From contig NZ_CAJZAH010000003.1 of assembly GCF_914271545.1 (NCBI RefSeq), positions 372,001 through 436,000 of the forward strand: a DNA stretch of 64,000 nt, in the 5' to 3' direction. The stretch comes from Cupriavidus respiraculi (GTDB lineage: Bacteria; Pseudomonadota; Gammaproteobacteria; Burkholderiales; Burkholderiaceae). Position 1 is the stretch's first letter; the number at the start of each line of letters is the position of its first letter. A program made the position numbers and the translations under genes. Positions 1-9,388 of the stretch are shown in pieces. The notes beneath the pieces were generated by a model. The model did not search any database and was not told the DNA's origin. It saw only the letters and a list, made by a program, of their open reading frames with translations.

Positions 1-531
1 CAGCCAGGCGTTCTTGTAGGGGGTGAAGACTGCGAACGGCTTGCCCTGGCCATTGAGGATCTCGTCCCGCTCGAAGACGACCTGGTCCTTGAAGGTGAAC
101 AGCAGGCGAGCCTCGCTGGCCAGCGCATCGCGGACTTCGGCGTCGCGCGCGACGGCGGCCGGCTCGTAGTCGTGGTTGGCGAAGACGGCCTGCACGTCCA
201 GGTCCCGGGCCAACGCGGGCACGGCGCGGCTGGCGCTGTCGTGCAACACGATGAGGCCACCGCCGGAGGCGCGCAGGGCAGCCTCCAGGGGTGCGAGCGA
301 ACGCAGGATGAACTCGACGCGGCGATCCTGTTGCAGGCCCCGTTCCAGCAAGGGGTCGAGAATGTCCCGGTCGAAGACGAACGCGCACCAGACCTGCCGG
401 CTGTGCTTGAGGGCATAATGCAGCGCCGCATGGTCGTCGATCCGCAGGTCTCGGCGGAACCAGACGAGTGCGCGCTCGAAGCGGCGATCGATCTGGTAGG
501 GGCGGCGTCCGGAATCGGAAAGCGGGGGCAA
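1..531 (-). CDS. phrB: Deoxyribodipyrimidine photolyase / cryptochrome family, N-terminal part (3' end outside window)
   Basis: This is the first 177 codons of a photolyase, which repairs cyclobutane pyrimidine dimers using light with an FAD cofactor. The N-terminal alpha/beta antenna domain is visible: it opens with ALVWFRRDLRIDDHAAL, typical of the family, followed by CAFVFDRDILDPLL, VEFILRSL and AVFANHDYEP. The C-terminal FAD domain lies beyond the left edge. Between an in-frame stop near 588 and the conserved domain there is no ATG or GTG. The only upstream initiation codon is TTG at 531, so that start is inferred. The gene is divergent from rsuA. Confidence 0.85.
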   Translation of the reverse strand, partial: MPPLSDSGRRPYQIDRRFERALVWFRRDLRIDDHAALHYALKHSRQVWCAFVFDRDILDPLLERGLQQDRRVEFILRSLAPLEAALRASGGGLIVLHDSASRAVPALARDLDVQAVFANHDYEPAAVARDAEVRDALASEARLLFTFKDQVVFERDEILNGQGKPFAVFTPYKNAWL

Positions 532-660
532 GGCGTTTCTCGTGGATATTGCGGCGTTGAAGGCCGGATTGACGTGGGCGCTACCCTAACATAGCGACAT
601 CGCCGCCTGCCCGGCCGCGATGGCGCCCTTACCATCAACTTCCGACGTACCAGCCACACC

Positions 661-1368
661 ATGACTCTCGATCGCATTCTCCAATCCCAGGGCTTCGGCA
701 CGCGCCGCTATTGCGGGGACCTCGTGGCGGCCGGCATGGTGGAAGTCAACGGCGAGGTGTGCGATGACCCTTCGGCCCAGTTCGAGGTGGAGGGCCTGCA
801 AATCGCCATCGACGGCGAGCCGTGGACGTGCCACGCCAAGGCGTACGTGATGCTGCACAAGCCCGCCGGCTACGAATGCTCGCAGCGGCCCATCCACCAT
901 CCGAGCGTCTATACGCTGCTGCCGGACCCGTTGCGCCTGCGCGGGGTGCAGGCGGTCGGACGGCTGGACCAGGACACCACCGGCCTGCTGCTGCTGTCCG
1001 ACGACGGCCAGTTCATCCACGCGCAGACCTCGCCCAAGCGCAAGATCCCCAAGATCTACGAAGTCACCACGGCCGAGCCGGTCACCGAGGCCCAGGTCCA
1101 GGCGCTGCGCAGCGGCGTGCAGCTGGACGACGAGCCGGCGCCACTGGCCGCGCTGGCCTGCGAGGCGACCGGCGAGCGTTCCCTGCGGCTGACCCTGTCC
1201 GAGGGTAAATACCATCAGGTCAAGCGCATGGTGGTCGCCGCCGGCAACCACGTGGTCGCCCTGCACCGCAGCCGCATCGGGGCACTGCCGCTGGATCCCG
1301 CGCTGGAGCCGGGCGAATGGCGCTGGCTGACGCCGGAAGACCTGGCCGCGCTGACCCGCAAGGAATAG
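661..1368 (+). CDS. rsuA: 16S rRNA pseudouridine(516) synthase RsuA
   Basis: Isomerises a single uridine in 16S rRNA to pseudouridine. The 235-residue protein has an S4-like RNA-binding N-terminus (about residues 1-60, with the early LDRILQSQGFGTR signature). The RsuA/RluB/E/F catalytic domain follows, with the motif GRLDQDTTGLLLLSDDG beginning at residue 100; Asp103 is the expected catalytic aspartate. The C-terminal EGKYHQVKRM motif is also typical. Length fits RsuA (about 230 residues) better than the longer RluB. RluE is a possible alternative assignment within the family. Confidence 0.88.
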   Translation: MTLDRILQSQGFGTRRYCGDLVAAGMVEVNGEVCDDPSAQFEVEGLQIAIDGEPWTCHAKAYVMLHKPAGYECSQRPIHHPSVYTLLPDPLRLRGVQAVGRLDQDTTGLLLLSDDGQFIHAQTSPKRKIPKIYEVTTAEPVTEAQVQALRSGVQLDDEPAPLAALACEATGERSLRLTLSEGKYHQVKRMVVAAGNHVVALHRSRIGALPLDPALEPGEWRWLTPEDLAALTRKE

Positions 1369-1467
1369 GCGCGGGTCCCGGGGGCGGTCGCCGCCCGGCG
1401 CGGAGCGCGATGGTGCACCGCGGCGACGGCGGAATCTTTTCCGGAATCTTGGCCATGATTTGATAAA

Positions 1468-2049
1468 ATGCAGCCCATGGCGAAGCCCGAAGCCCTCATC
1501 AATCTGACGAATCAGTTCCTGATCGCCATGCCAGGCATGGCAGATCCGACGTTTACGGGCGCAGTCGTCTATATCTGCGAACACAACGAGCGCGGCGCGC
1601 TGGGCCTGGTGATCAACCGGCCCATCGATATCGACATGGCCACGCTGTTCGACAAGATCGACCTCAAGCTGGAAATCCAGCCGGTGGCCCAGCAGCCGGT
1701 CTACTTCGGCGGCCCGGTGCAGACCGAGCGGGGCTTCGTGCTGCACGACCCGGTGGGCATCTACGTGTCGTCGCTGACCGTGCCCGGCGGGCTGGAAATG
1801 ACCACCTCCAAGGACGTCCTCGAAGCCGTCGCCAATGGCAGCGGTCCTCACCGCTTCCTGCTGACGCTCGGCTACGCCGGCTGGGGCGCCGGACAGCTGG
1901 AGGAAGAACTGAGCCGCAATGGCTGGCTGACCGTCCAGGCCGACCCCGAGATCATCTTCAGCGTCCCTCCCGAGGAACGCTTCGCCTCCGCCGTTCGCCT
2001 TCTGGGCATTGATTTCACCATGCTCTCCGGCGAGGCGGGGCATGCCTGA
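1468..2049 (+). CDS. yqgE: YqgE/AlgH family protein (DUF179)
   Basis: A 193-residue member of the DUF179 family, whose biochemical role is unsettled; AlgH has been linked to alginate regulation in Pseudomonas. Family hallmarks are the opening [14 protein letters not shown], then [30 protein letters not shown] and [15 protein letters not shown]. Either ATG at 1468 or 1477 could be the start; neither has a clear Shine-Dalgarno sequence. A TAAAAT box overlaps 1464-1469, so the 1477 start would be nearly leaderless if that box is a -10. The 3' end overlaps ruvX by 8 bases, a conserved yqgE-ruvX pairing. Confidence 0.88.
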   Translation: MQPMAKPEALINLTNQFLIAMPGMADPTFTGAVVYICEHNERGALGLVINRPIDIDMATLFDKIDLKLEIQPVAQQPVYFGGPVQTERGFVLHDPVGIYVSSLTVPGGLEMTTSKDVLEAVANGSGPHRFLLTLGYAGWGAGQLEEELSRNGWLTVQADPEIIFSVPPEERFASAVRLLGIDFTMLSGEAGHA

Positions 2050-2494
2050 CGCCGATGCGCCGCAAACCACCCCGCCCGCAAGCGCCCCCGTCCTGCCCGT
2101 GGACGGCACGGTGCTCGCCTTCGACTACGGCGAGAGGAAGATCGGCGTCGCGCTGGGCAACTTCATCACGCGCCAGGCCCGGGCGCTCACCATCGTCCCC
2201 AATCTCACCGTCGAGGGCCGGTTCGCCGCCGTGGCCGCGCTGATAGAGGAATGGGCGCCGGTGCACCTGGTCGTCGGCATGCCGGTGAACCCGGAAGGCG
2301 GCGAGCAGCCCTCGATGCGGCTGGCGCGCCGCTTCGGCAATCAATTGAACGGACGCTTCGGTCTTCCGGTGACCTGGATCGACGAACGCTATTCGTCCCG
2401 CCTTGCGGAGATGGGCGGGGCCCGTCCCGGGGCGCTCGATGCCGAAGCCGCGCGCATCATCCTGCAACAGTATTTCGACCAGCATCCGCTATGA
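2042..2494 (+). CDS. ruvX: RuvX/YqgF family Holliday junction resolvase (16S pre-rRNA nuclease)
   Basis: RNase H-fold nuclease, 150 residues, implicated in 16S rRNA 5' end maturation and described as a putative Holliday junction resolvase. The first catalytic aspartate is Asp28 in [16 protein letters not shown]. Further markers are [18 protein letters not shown] and the C-terminal [13 protein letters not shown]. An upstream in-frame ATG at 2009 exists, but the ATG at 2042 matches the family length and overlaps the yqgE end, implying translational coupling. Its stop overlaps the pyrR start (ATGA). Confidence 0.9.
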   Translation: MPDADAPQTTPPASAPVLPVDGTVLAFDYGERKIGVALGNFITRQARALTIVPNLTVEGRFAAVAALIEEWAPVHLVVGMPVNPEGGEQPSMRLARRFGNQLNGRFGLPVTWIDERYSSRLAEMGGARPGALDAEAARIILQQYFDQHPL

Positions 2495-3048
2495 CCCAGA
2501 CATCCTCCCTTGACGCCGAGGCGCTCTACCGTACCCTGCGCGACCAGGTGCGGAACCTGCTTCCCGCGGAGTCCGGCCCGGCACGAGACAAATGGTCGAT
2601 CGCCGGCATCCATTCGGGCGGCGCCTGGATCGCCGAGCGGCTCGCCGCAGACCTGGGGCTGCCCAACCACGGCATGGTCAACGTGGCCTTCCACCGCGAC
2701 GACTACGCGAAGAAGGGCCTGCACAGCCAGGCGCAGTCGACCACGCTGCCGTTCGACGTGCAGGATCGCAACGTGCTGCTGATTGACGACGTGCTGGCCA
2801 CGGGCCGCACCATCCGCGCCGCGGTCAACGAACTGTTCGACTACGGCCGGCCCGCGCGCGTGGCGCTGGCCACGCTGGTCGACCGTGGCGGACGCGAATT
2901 GCCGATCGCCGCCGACTTCGTCGCCCAGCGCATCGAGCTGCCGCGCGGCACCACGCTGGTGCTGTCGCGCGAAGGCGAGGGCGCCGACACGCGCTTCGCC
3001 TTCTCCACCGAAACCTCCACCGAAGTCTTCCCCGGTGCCGGCAACTGA
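2491..3048 (+). CDS. pyrR: Bifunctional pyr operon regulator / uracil phosphoribosyltransferase PyrR
   Basis: Type I phosphoribosyltransferase of 185 residues. The PRPP-binding loop [13 protein letters not shown] spans about residues 95-107, and [16 protein letters not shown] precedes it. In Bacillus PyrR binds pyr mRNA; in proteobacteria RNA binding is less certain, so regulation of this operon by PyrR is inference. The start is fixed by the ATGA overlap with ruvX. It lies directly upstream of pyrB with a 114-base spacer that contains a strong hairpin (3073-3093). Confidence 0.88.
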   Translation: MTQTSSLDAEALYRTLRDQVRNLLPAESGPARDKWSIAGIHSGGAWIAERLAADLGLPNHGMVNVAFHRDDYAKKGLHSQAQSTTLPFDVQDRNVLLIDDVLATGRTIRAAVNELFDYGRPARVALATLVDRGGRELPIAADFVAQRIELPRGTTLVLSREGEGADTRFAFSTETSTEVFPGAGN

Positions 3049-3072
3049 CCGGCTCCGCGCGGGCGTCGGGCC

Positions 3073-3093
3073 GGCCGCGTCATCGACGCGGCC
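3073..3093 (+). promoter_or_regulatory. Perfect 9-bp hairpin in the pyrR-pyrB spacer
   Basis: GGCCGCGTC and GACGCGGCC are separated by ATC, giving a perfect 9-bp stem with a 3-base loop, 70 bases before the pyrB ATG. No T run follows, so it is not an intrinsic terminator. It may be an mRNA processing or regulatory element; function is unknown. Confidence 0.35.
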
Positions 3094-3162
3094 CGCGCGC
3101 GGCCCGCATCGCCACCACCAACGCCAGACCAGCCAATCGCCATTGCCCGGGCCTCACCTGCC

Positions 3163-4134
3163 ATGATCAAGACGTTCCGCAATCCGCAGCTCACCAAGAA
3201 CGGCGAGCTGAAGCATCTGCTGTCCATCGAAGGACTGTCGCGCGACATGGTCACGCACATTCTGGACACCGCCAGCCAGTTCGTCTCGCTGTCGGACTCG
3301 GACCGCGACGTCAAGAAGGTGCCGCTGCTGCGCGGCAAGAGCGTGTTCAACCTGTTCTTCGAGAACTCCACGCGCACGCGCACCACCTTCGAGATCGCCG
3401 CCAAGCGGCTGTCGGCGGACGTGCTGAACCTGAACATCAACGCCTCGTCGACCAGCAAGGGCGAGTCGCTGCTGGACACCATCAACAACCTGTCGGCGAT
3501 GTCCGCCGACATGTTCGTGGTGCGCCATGCCAGCTCGGGCGCGCCCTACCTGATCGCGCAGCACGTGGCCCCGCATGTGCATGTCATCAACGCCGGCGAT
3601 GGCCGGCACGCGCACCCCACGCAGGGGCTGCTCGACATGTACACCATCCGGCATTACAAAAAGGACTTCACCAACCTGACCGTCGCGATCGTTGGCGACA
3701 TCCTGCATTCGCGCGTGGCCCGCTCGGACATCCATGCGCTGACCACGCTGGGCGTGCCGGAAGTGCGCGCCATCGGGCCGCGCACGCTGCTGCCGTCCGG
3801 GCTGGAGCAGATGGGCGTGCGCGTCTTCCATAGCATGGAGGAAGGCCTGAAGGGCGTCGACGTGGTGATCATGCTGCGTCTGCAGAACGAACGCATGAGC
3901 GGCGCGCTGCTGCCCTCGGCGCAGGAATACTTCAAGGCCTACGGTCTGACGCCGGAGCGCATGGCGCTGGCCAAGCCCGACGCCATCGTCATGCACCCCG
4001 GACCGATGAACCGCGGCGTGGAGATCGACTCCGCCGTGGCCGACGGCCCGCAGTCGGTGATCCTGAACCAGGTGACGTTCGGCATTGCGGTGCGCATGGC
4101 CGTGATGGGCATCGTGGCCGGCAATCACGACTGA
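3163..4134 (+). CDS. pyrB: Aspartate carbamoyltransferase catalytic subunit
   Basis: Second step of de novo pyrimidine synthesis: carbamoyl phosphate plus aspartate gives N-carbamoyl-L-aspartate. The 323-residue protein carries the carbamoyl phosphate motif STRTRTTFE (residues 69-77), the ATCase signature HPTQGLLD (from residue 151) and HPGPMNRG (from about residue 278) near the C-terminus. No pyrI regulatory gene is present. Instead it is followed 35 bases later by a dihydroorotase-like gene lacking metal ligands, the arrangement of Pseudomonas-type ATCases, in which the pair forms a dodecamer. Confidence 0.95.
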   Translation: MIKTFRNPQLTKNGELKHLLSIEGLSRDMVTHILDTASQFVSLSDSDRDVKKVPLLRGKSVFNLFFENSTRTRTTFEIAAKRLSADVLNLNINASSTSKGESLLDTINNLSAMSADMFVVRHASSGAPYLIAQHVAPHVHVINAGDGRHAHPTQGLLDMYTIRHYKKDFTNLTVAIVGDILHSRVARSDIHALTTLGVPEVRAIGPRTLLPSGLEQMGVRVFHSMEEGLKGVDVVIMLRLQNERMSGALLPSAQEYFKAYGLTPERMALAKPDAIVMHPGPMNRGVEIDSAVADGPQSVILNQVTFGIAVRMAVMGIVAGNHD

Positions 4135-4169
4135 AACAAGAACAACCGATACCAGCCAAGCGACACGAT

Positions 4170-5444
4170 ATGAAGATTCACATCAAGGGTGGCCGCCTGA
4201 TCGACCCGGCCGCGAACGTCGACGCGCAGCAGGACCTCTATATCGCCGCCGGCCGCGTCGTCGGCGTGGGCAACGCGCCCGCCGACTTCCAGGCCAACAA
4301 GACCATCGACGCCAGCGGACAGATCGTGTGCCCCGGACTGGTCGACCTGTGCGCGCGGCTGCGCGAGCCCGGCTACGAATACAAGGCCACGCTCGAATCC
4401 GAGGTGGCGGCGGCGTCGGCCGGCGGCGTGACCAGCCTGGTGTGCCCGCCCGATACCGACCCCGTGCTCGATGAGCCGGGCCTGGTAGAGATGCTCAAGT
4501 TCCGCGCCCGCTCGCTGAACCAGACGCACGTCTATCCGCTTGGCGCGCTGACCCTGGGCCTGAAGGGCGAGACCCTGACCGAGATGTCGCAGCTCACCGA
4601 GGCGGGCTGCGTCGGCTTCAGCCAGGCGGAGATGCCGATCCGCAATACCCAGGTGCTGCTGCGCGCGCTGCAATACGCGCAGACGTTCGGGTTCACCGTC
4701 TGGCTGCGCCCGGAAGATCCGTGGCTGGGCGGCGGTGTCGCAGCCAGTGGGGCGGTCGCCTCGCGGCTGGGCCTGTCGGGCGTCTCCGTGATCGCCGAGA
4801 CCGTGCGGCTGCATACCATCTTCGAGCTGATGCGGGCCACGGGTGCGCGCGTGCACCTGTGCCGGCTGTCGTCGGCCGCCGGCATCGAGCTGGTGCGCCA
4901 AGCCAAGCGCGAAGGGCTGCAGGTCAGCTGCGACGTCAATATCCACCACGTCGGGCTGACCGACGTCGATATCGGCTTCTTCAACTCGCAGATGCGCTTC
5001 TCGCCGCCGCTGCGCGGCGGGCGCGACCGCGATGCCATCGTCGCTGCGCTCGCCGACGGCACCATCGACGCGCTGTGTTCCGATCACACGCCGGTGGACG
5101 ACGATGAAAAGCTGCTGCCTTTCGGCGAAGCCACGCCGGGCGCCACCGGGCTCGAACTGCTGCTGCCGCTGACGCTGCGCTGGGCCGAGGAGCATGGCGT
5201 GCCCCTGGCCACGGCGCTGGGACGCATCACCGCAGAGCCGGCCCGCGTAATCGGTCTCGCGGCCGGCAAGCTCGCGCCGGGCTGCGCGGCCGACGTCTGC
5301 GTGTTCGATCCGAAGCAGACCTGGAAGGTCGAGCGCCGCTCGCTCAAGAGCCAGGGCAAGAATTCGCCGTGGCTGGGCTACGACATGCAGGGCCGGGTGC
5401 GCACCACCCTGGTGGGCGGCCAGATCGTCTACGAGGCCCGCTGA
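4170..5444 (+). CDS. pyrX: Dihydroorotase-like protein lacking the HxH metal motif (PyrC'/PyrX), probable non-catalytic ATCase partner
   Basis: A 424-residue amidohydrolase-fold protein of the dihydroorotase family. Active enzymes have a His-x-His pair in the DxHxHxREPG motif. Here the motif reads DLCARLREPG, with Cys61-Ala62-Arg63 replacing the ligand stretch. The usual downstream His is also altered (RPED at 180-183), whereas His259/His260 and Asp305 (SDHTP) remain. It is therefore very likely inactive as a dihydroorotase and acts as a structural subunit of aspartate carbamoyltransferase, as known for Pseudomonas PyrC'. A functional pyrC is expected elsewhere. Automatic annotation would call it dihydroorotase. 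Confidence 0.85.
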   Translation: MKIHIKGGRLIDPAANVDAQQDLYIAAGRVVGVGNAPADFQANKTIDASGQIVCPGLVDLCARLREPGYEYKATLESEVAAASAGGVTSLVCPPDTDPVLDEPGLVEMLKFRARSLNQTHVYPLGALTLGLKGETLTEMSQLTEAGCVGFSQAEMPIRNTQVLLRALQYAQTFGFTVWLRPEDPWLGGGVAASGAVASRLGLSGVSVIAETVRLHTIFELMRATGARVHLCRLSSAAGIELVRQAKREGLQVSCDVNIHHVGLTDVDIGFFNSQMRFSPPLRGGRDRDAIVAALADGTIDALCSDHTPVDDDEKLLPFGEATPGATGLELLLPLTLRWAEEHGVPLATALGRITAEPARVIGLAAGKLAPGCAADVCVFDPKQTWKVERRSLKSQGKNSPWLGYDMQGRVRTTLVGGQIVYEAR

Positions 5445-5457
5445 GCGGTAACGGCCG

Positions 5458-6285
5458 ATGATCTGGCTGCGCAAGATCGCCCTCGCGCTGCACCTGCTGC
5501 GCGGCGTCGTGACCTGCGCCGTGCTGTTCCCCTGGATCGGGGCCAGCGTGCGGCGCTGGCATATCCGGCGCTGGTCGCTGCGGCTGCTGCGGCTGTGCGG
5601 GGTGCGGCTCGAACTGGTCGGGACCGTGCCCGATCAGGCCGATGTGGCCGGCACCCATGGCGCGATGGTGGTCTGCAACCATATTTCGTGGCTGGATATC
5701 TTCGTCATCCACTGCTGGCATCCGGCACGCTTCGTCGCCAAGTCCGAGATCAGGGGCTGGCCGGTCATCGGCTGGCTGTGCGCGCAGACGGGCACGCTGT
5801 TCATCGAGCGCGGCCGCAAGCGCGACGCCCACCGCGTGCTGCACGACATCACCGACTGCATGCTGCAAGGCGACCGCGTCTGCGTCTTTCCGGAGGGCAC
5901 GACCAGCGATGGCGCACAGGTGCTGCCCTTCCATGCCAACCTGATGCAGGCGCCGATCTCCGGCGGTCTGCCGGTGTTGCCCGTGGGACTCGCCTATCTC
6001 GACGCCGCCACGCGGGAGCGCACCGTGGCGCCTGCCTATATCGGGGAACTCACGCTGATGCAGACGCTCAACGCGGTCCTTCATGCCCCGCCCATCGTGG
6101 CGCGCCTGAGCTTCGCGCCGCCACTGCGCGCCACCGAACCGAGCCGCCGGGCGCTGGCCGAAGCCTCGCGGGAAGCGGTGGCTCATCTGTGCGCCGGCGC
6201 CCACGACGCCGCGGCGGATGTGGTCGCGCGGGCCAATGCCGCGGTTCCCGCCATGGCCGTCCCCGCCGCCGCTGGCATGCCCTGA
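5458..6285 (+). CDS. plsC: 1-acyl-sn-glycerol-3-phosphate acyltransferase (PlsC family)
   Basis: Transfers an acyl chain to lysophosphatidic acid, giving phosphatidic acid at the inner membrane. The family NHxxxxD motif is Asn74-His75...Asp80 (CNHISWLDI), and the second motif FPEGTTS starts at residue 144. A hydrophobic N-terminal stretch (about residues 5-28) suggests membrane anchoring. It lies 13 bases after pyrX and is probably co-transcribed with the pyr genes. Acyl-donor and substrate specificity (for example ornithine-lipid OlsA-like) cannot be told from the sequence. The C-terminus is alanine/proline rich. Confidence 0.87.
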   Translation: MIWLRKIALALHLLRGVVTCAVLFPWIGASVRRWHIRRWSLRLLRLCGVRLELVGTVPDQADVAGTHGAMVVCNHISWLDIFVIHCWHPARFVAKSEIRGWPVIGWLCAQTGTLFIERGRKRDAHRVLHDITDCMLQGDRVCVFPEGTTSDGAQVLPFHANLMQAPISGGLPVLPVGLAYLDAATRERTVAPAYIGELTLMQTLNAVLHAPPIVARLSFAPPLRATEPSRRALAEASREAVAHLCAGAHDAAADVVARANAAVPAMAVPAAAGMP

Positions 6286-6329
6286 CCGCGGCTGTCATCC
6301 CTGCTCAAGTGGGGATCACATTGCGAGAC

Positions 6330-7169
6330 TCAAGAATCACAATTTCCGCCGCATTCCACCTGGACCACGGAGCGATCCGCCGGCTCGGGAGACAGCCGCG
6401 CCGCGGTCAGCTTGCCGCCCCAGACGCATCCGGTATCGAGCGCGATCAGGTCCGGACGCATTACCAGGCCGAGAGCTGACCAGTGACCGCAGACTACGGT
6501 CGCGTCCGCGCTGTGCCGCCCGGGCACGTCGAACCACGGCATGAAGCCTTCGGGCGCGTGGCCCAGGCCCTCCTTGGTCTTGAAGTCCATGACGCCTTCG
6601 GCGGTGCAAAAGCGCAGGCGAGTCAGCGCGTTGATCACGACCCGGTGACGCTCGATGCCGCGCAAGCCGTCATGCCAGCGGTCCGCCGCGTTGCCGAAGA
6701 TATCGGCAACGAAGTCCCGCCAGCCCGGCCCCTGCAGCCGCTGCTCGACCTCCCGGGCCAGTTCCAGAGTCTTGTCGACGGTCCACTGCGGCAGCACGCC
6801 GGCATGCACCAGCAGGAAGCCGTTCTCCTCGATGGCCAGCGGCCGGTGCCGCAGCCAGTGCAGCAGGTCGTCGCGGTCCGGCGACTCCAGGATGTCGTCC
6901 AGCGTGTCGCTGCGGCCCGACTTGCGCACGCCGGCGGCCACGGCCAGCAGATGGATGTCGTGGTTTCCGAGAACGGTGCGGACACGGTCGCCCCAGGCCA
7001 TCACGGTATGCAGCGTCCGGGCAGAGGAGGGGCCGCGGTTGATCAGGTCTCCGACGAAGCGCAGGGGGGCGTCGGTGGGCAGCGCGTCGACCAGTCGGTC
7101 GAGTGCGTCGGCACAGCCTTGGAGGTCGCCGATGGCGTAGGGGAGAAGACGGGGGTCGGGGGCGGGCAT
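6330..7169 (-). CDS. apaH: Symmetrical bis(5'-nucleosyl)-tetraphosphatase
   Basis: Hydrolyses Ap4A to two ADP. The metallophosphatase motifs are in order: GDLQGC (residues 14-19), GDLINRGP (40-47), GNHD (68-71), LLVHAGVLPQW and VCGHWSALG. Length is 279 residues, as for E. coli ApaH. A longer in-frame reading begins at 7415, but the start chosen at 7169 places the first motif at the usual distance. It is convergent with plsC and divergent from the rhamnose operon. Confidence 0.93.
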   Translation of the reverse strand: MPAPDPRLLPYAIGDLQGCADALDRLVDALPTDAPLRFVGDLINRGPSSARTLHTVMAWGDRVRTVLGNHDIHLLAVAAGVRKSGRSDTLDDILESPDRDDLLHWLRHRPLAIEENGFLLVHAGVLPQWTVDKTLELAREVEQRLQGPGWRDFVADIFGNAADRWHDGLRGIERHRVVINALTRLRFCTAEGVMDFKTKEGLGHAPEGFMPWFDVPGRHSADATVVCGHWSALGLVMRPDLIALDTGCVWGGKLTAARLSPEPADRSVVQVECGGNCDS

Positions 7170-7408
7170 CGAAACGGCGGAAAAGCCATATGGCAAAGGA
7201 TGGCTTGATTGTAAAGAGATGGGGGAGCGATCGTTACAACAGGCTACAAAAAGATGACGGGTCGGGGTAATCCCCATCCTTCGGTCGGATAGAATACGGC
7301 CACTTCTGCAGGTACTTATGATCCCGCTGTCCGTGCTCACGGGCCAAGGCGGGCGCCCGACTTTTCGTTGGGTATTCGAAACATATCGATAGGCAGGGAG
7401 CTCAGGGT
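7170..7408 (+). promoter_or_regulatory. Divergent intergenic region upstream of rfbB, likely promoter of the glycan locus
   Basis: 239 bases between apaH and rfbB, visibly richer in A/T than the flanks. A TAGAAT box at 7290-7295 could be a plus-strand -10, but no good -35 sits at the right distance. A small GC palindrome (CGGGCGCCCG, 7350-7359) followed by TTTT lies in the putative leader. No JUMPStart/ops element was found. The promoter assignment is inferred mainly from position. Confidence 0.35.
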
Positions 7409-8473
7409 TTGCCACAAATACTCGTTACCGGAGGCGCCGGATTCATCGGCGCCAACTTCGTTCTGGACTGGCTGCGCGATGGCGATGCCGACGGCATCGT
7501 CAATGTCGACAAGCTCACCTACGCTGGCAACCTCAAGACGCTTGCCTCACTGGAAGGCGACGCACGGCACACCTTCTCGCGGACGGATATCTGCGACCGC
7601 GCGGCGCTGGACCAGTTGTTCGCCATGCATCAGCCTCGCGCGGTGGTGCATTTCGCGGCGGAAAGCCATGTCGACCGGTCGATCCATGGTCCCGGCGACT
7701 TCATCCAGACCAATATCGTCGGCACCTTCACACTGCTGGAGGCGGTGCGGGCCTACTGGTCGGGCCTTGACGACACGCGCAAGACCAGCTTCCGCTTTCT
7801 GCATGTCTCCACCGACGAAGTGTTCGGCTCCCTGGGGCCGAACGATGCTCAGTTCTCGGAGACCACACCCTACGCGCCCAATAGCCCATATTCGGCGTCC
7901 AAGGCGGCCTCCGATCATCTGGTCCGCGCCTACCATCACACCTACGGGCTGCCGGTGGTCACTACGAACTGTTCAAACAACTACGGTCCGTACCATTTCC
8001 CCGAAAAGCTCATTCCGCTGGTCATCTCGAATGCCCTCGGCGGTAAGCCGCTGCCGGTCTATGGCGACGGCCTGAATGTCCGTGACTGGCTGTATGTGGG
8101 CGACCACTGCGCCGCCATCCGAGAGGTGCTCGCGCGCGGGCGGCTTGGGGAGACATACAACGTCGGTGGCTGGAACGAGAAGACCAACCTCGAGGTCGTC
8201 CACACCATCTGCGATCTGCTCGACGAACTGCGGCCGAAGGCGGCCGGTTCCTACCGGGACCAGATCACCTTCGTCAAGGACCGGCCCGGGCACGACCGCC
8301 GCTACGCCATCGACGCGCGCAAGCTGGAACGCGAGCTCGGATGGAAGCCGGCGGAGACCTTCGAAAGCGGTCTGCGCAAGACCGTTCAGTGGTATCTGGA
8401 CAATCAGGCGTGGGTGCAGGACGTTATGTCGGGGGAATACCGGAATTGGGTGGCGAAGCAATATGCCGCGTAA
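7409..8473 (+). CDS. rfbB: dTDP-glucose 4,6-dehydratase
   Basis: Second step of dTDP-L-rhamnose synthesis: dTDP-glucose to dTDP-4-keto-6-deoxyglucose. Extended SDR of 354 residues with the NAD-binding TGGAGFIG near residues 7-14, catalytic Thr135-Asp136-Glu137 (STDEVFG) and Tyr161-x3-Lys165. Translation appears to start at TTG (7409) preceded by AGGCAGGGAG; no ATG fits, since the Rossmann motif begins four residues later. First gene of the rfbBDAC set; its end overlaps rfbD by 11 bases. Confidence 0.95.
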   Translation: MPQILVTGGAGFIGANFVLDWLRDGDADGIVNVDKLTYAGNLKTLASLEGDARHTFSRTDICDRAALDQLFAMHQPRAVVHFAAESHVDRSIHGPGDFIQTNIVGTFTLLEAVRAYWSGLDDTRKTSFRFLHVSTDEVFGSLGPNDAQFSETTPYAPNSPYSASKAASDHLVRAYHHTYGLPVVTTNCSNNYGPYHFPEKLIPLVISNALGGKPLPVYGDGLNVRDWLYVGDHCAAIREVLARGRLGETYNVGGWNEKTNLEVVHTICDLLDELRPKAAGSYRDQITFVKDRPGHDRRYAIDARKLERELGWKPAETFESGLRKTVQWYLDNQAWVQDVMSGEYRNWVAKQYAA

Positions 8474-9377
8474 GCTATCGCGTACTCCGACCATTCTTGT
8501 AACTGGAAGCAACGGGCAGGTCGGCTTCGAACTGCGCCGCAGCCTTGCTCCGCTGGGCCGGGTCATTGCGCTGGACAGAGGCAAATGCGATCTGTCCGAT
8601 GTCGACCAGCTTCGCCGGGTTGTGCGCGATGCGAAGCCGGACGTCATCGTCAATCCCGCGGCCTACACCGCCGTCGATAAGGCGGAGACGGAGCGCGATC
8701 TCGCGTTCGCGATCAACGCCACAAGTGTCGGTGTGTTGGCCGAAGAGGCGAAAGCACTGGGCAGCCTGCTGGTTCATTACTCGACCGACTACGTATACGA
8801 CGGCCGAAAGGACAGTCCCTACGTCGAGAGCGACGAGGTCAATCCGCAGTCGGTCTATGGCGCAAGCAAGCTGGCCGGGGAGCAGGCCATCGTGGCGAGC
8901 GGCGCGGCCGCGCTTGTATTGCGCACTTGCTGGGTGGCTGGCGCGCACGGCGGTAATTTCGCTAAGACGATGCTGCGCCTTGCGCGCGAGCGCGACACCC
9001 TTCGGGTCATCGATGATCAGCTCGGGGCGCCCACCACGGCCGCCTTGATCGCCGATGTTACGGCACAGATCGTGGGACGCCGGTGGCTCGAAGCAAAGGA
9101 CGAGTTCCCGGGAGGTGTGTACCACCTCGCAGCAGACGGCTTTACCTCCTGGCACGGCTATGCCGTCGAACTTCTCACGTACGCGCAGCAACATGGCGAA
9201 GCGTTCAAGGTCGATCCAGCTCAGGTCGAAGCGATCCCCACATCGGCTTACCCCCTGCCCGCACCGCGTCCCGCCAATTCGCGTCTGAACACGGAAAAGC
9301 TCCGGCAGACCTTCGACATTTACCTGCCGGACTGGCAGACGGGCGTGCATCACTTGCTCGACCAGATCCTGAGCTGA
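8463..9377 (+). CDS. rfbD: dTDP-4-dehydrorhamnose reductase
   Basis: Last step of dTDP-L-rhamnose synthesis: NAD(P)H-dependent reduction of dTDP-4-keto-L-rhamnose. The 304-residue SDR has [12 protein letters not shown] at the N-terminus, [10 protein letters not shown], and Tyr132-x3-Lys136 (YGASKLAGE). The ATG at 8463 lies inside the end of rfbB, and a longer in-frame reading from 8076 is only overlap with rfbB. The C-terminal substrate-binding part includes [12 protein letters not shown], typical of RmlD. Confidence 0.93.
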   Translation: MPRKLSRTPTILVTGSNGQVGFELRRSLAPLGRVIALDRGKCDLSDVDQLRRVVRDAKPDVIVNPAAYTAVDKAETERDLAFAINATSVGVLAEEAKALGSLLVHYSTDYVYDGRKDSPYVESDEVNPQSVYGASKLAGEQAIVASGAAALVLRTCWVAGAHGGNFAKTMLRLARERDTLRVIDDQLGAPTTAALIADVTAQIVGRRWLEAKDEFPGGVYHLAADGFTSWHGYAVELLTYAQQHGEAFKVDPAQVEAIPTSAYPLPAPRPANSRLNTEKLRQTFDIYLPDWQTGVHHLLDQILS

Positions 9378-9388
9378 AAGGGTTTCCC

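Noticed and set aside
586-2109. 507-codon minus frame opposite rsuA/yqgE
   Set aside because: Composition typical of antisense to GC-rich genes; rsuA and yqgE on the plus strand have clear motifs.
6298-6317. Short inverted repeat (ATCCC...GGGAT) between convergent plsC and apaH as terminator
   Set aside because: Stem is only five base pairs with no T run.
7170-7408. JUMPStart/ops antitermination element before the glycan locus
   Set aside because: No match to GGCGGTAG-type ops core was seen in the leader.
8076-8462. Extended N-terminus of rfbD from 8076
   Set aside because: The added residues lie in the wrong frame of rfbB and have no homology; the SDR start motif begins at 8463.
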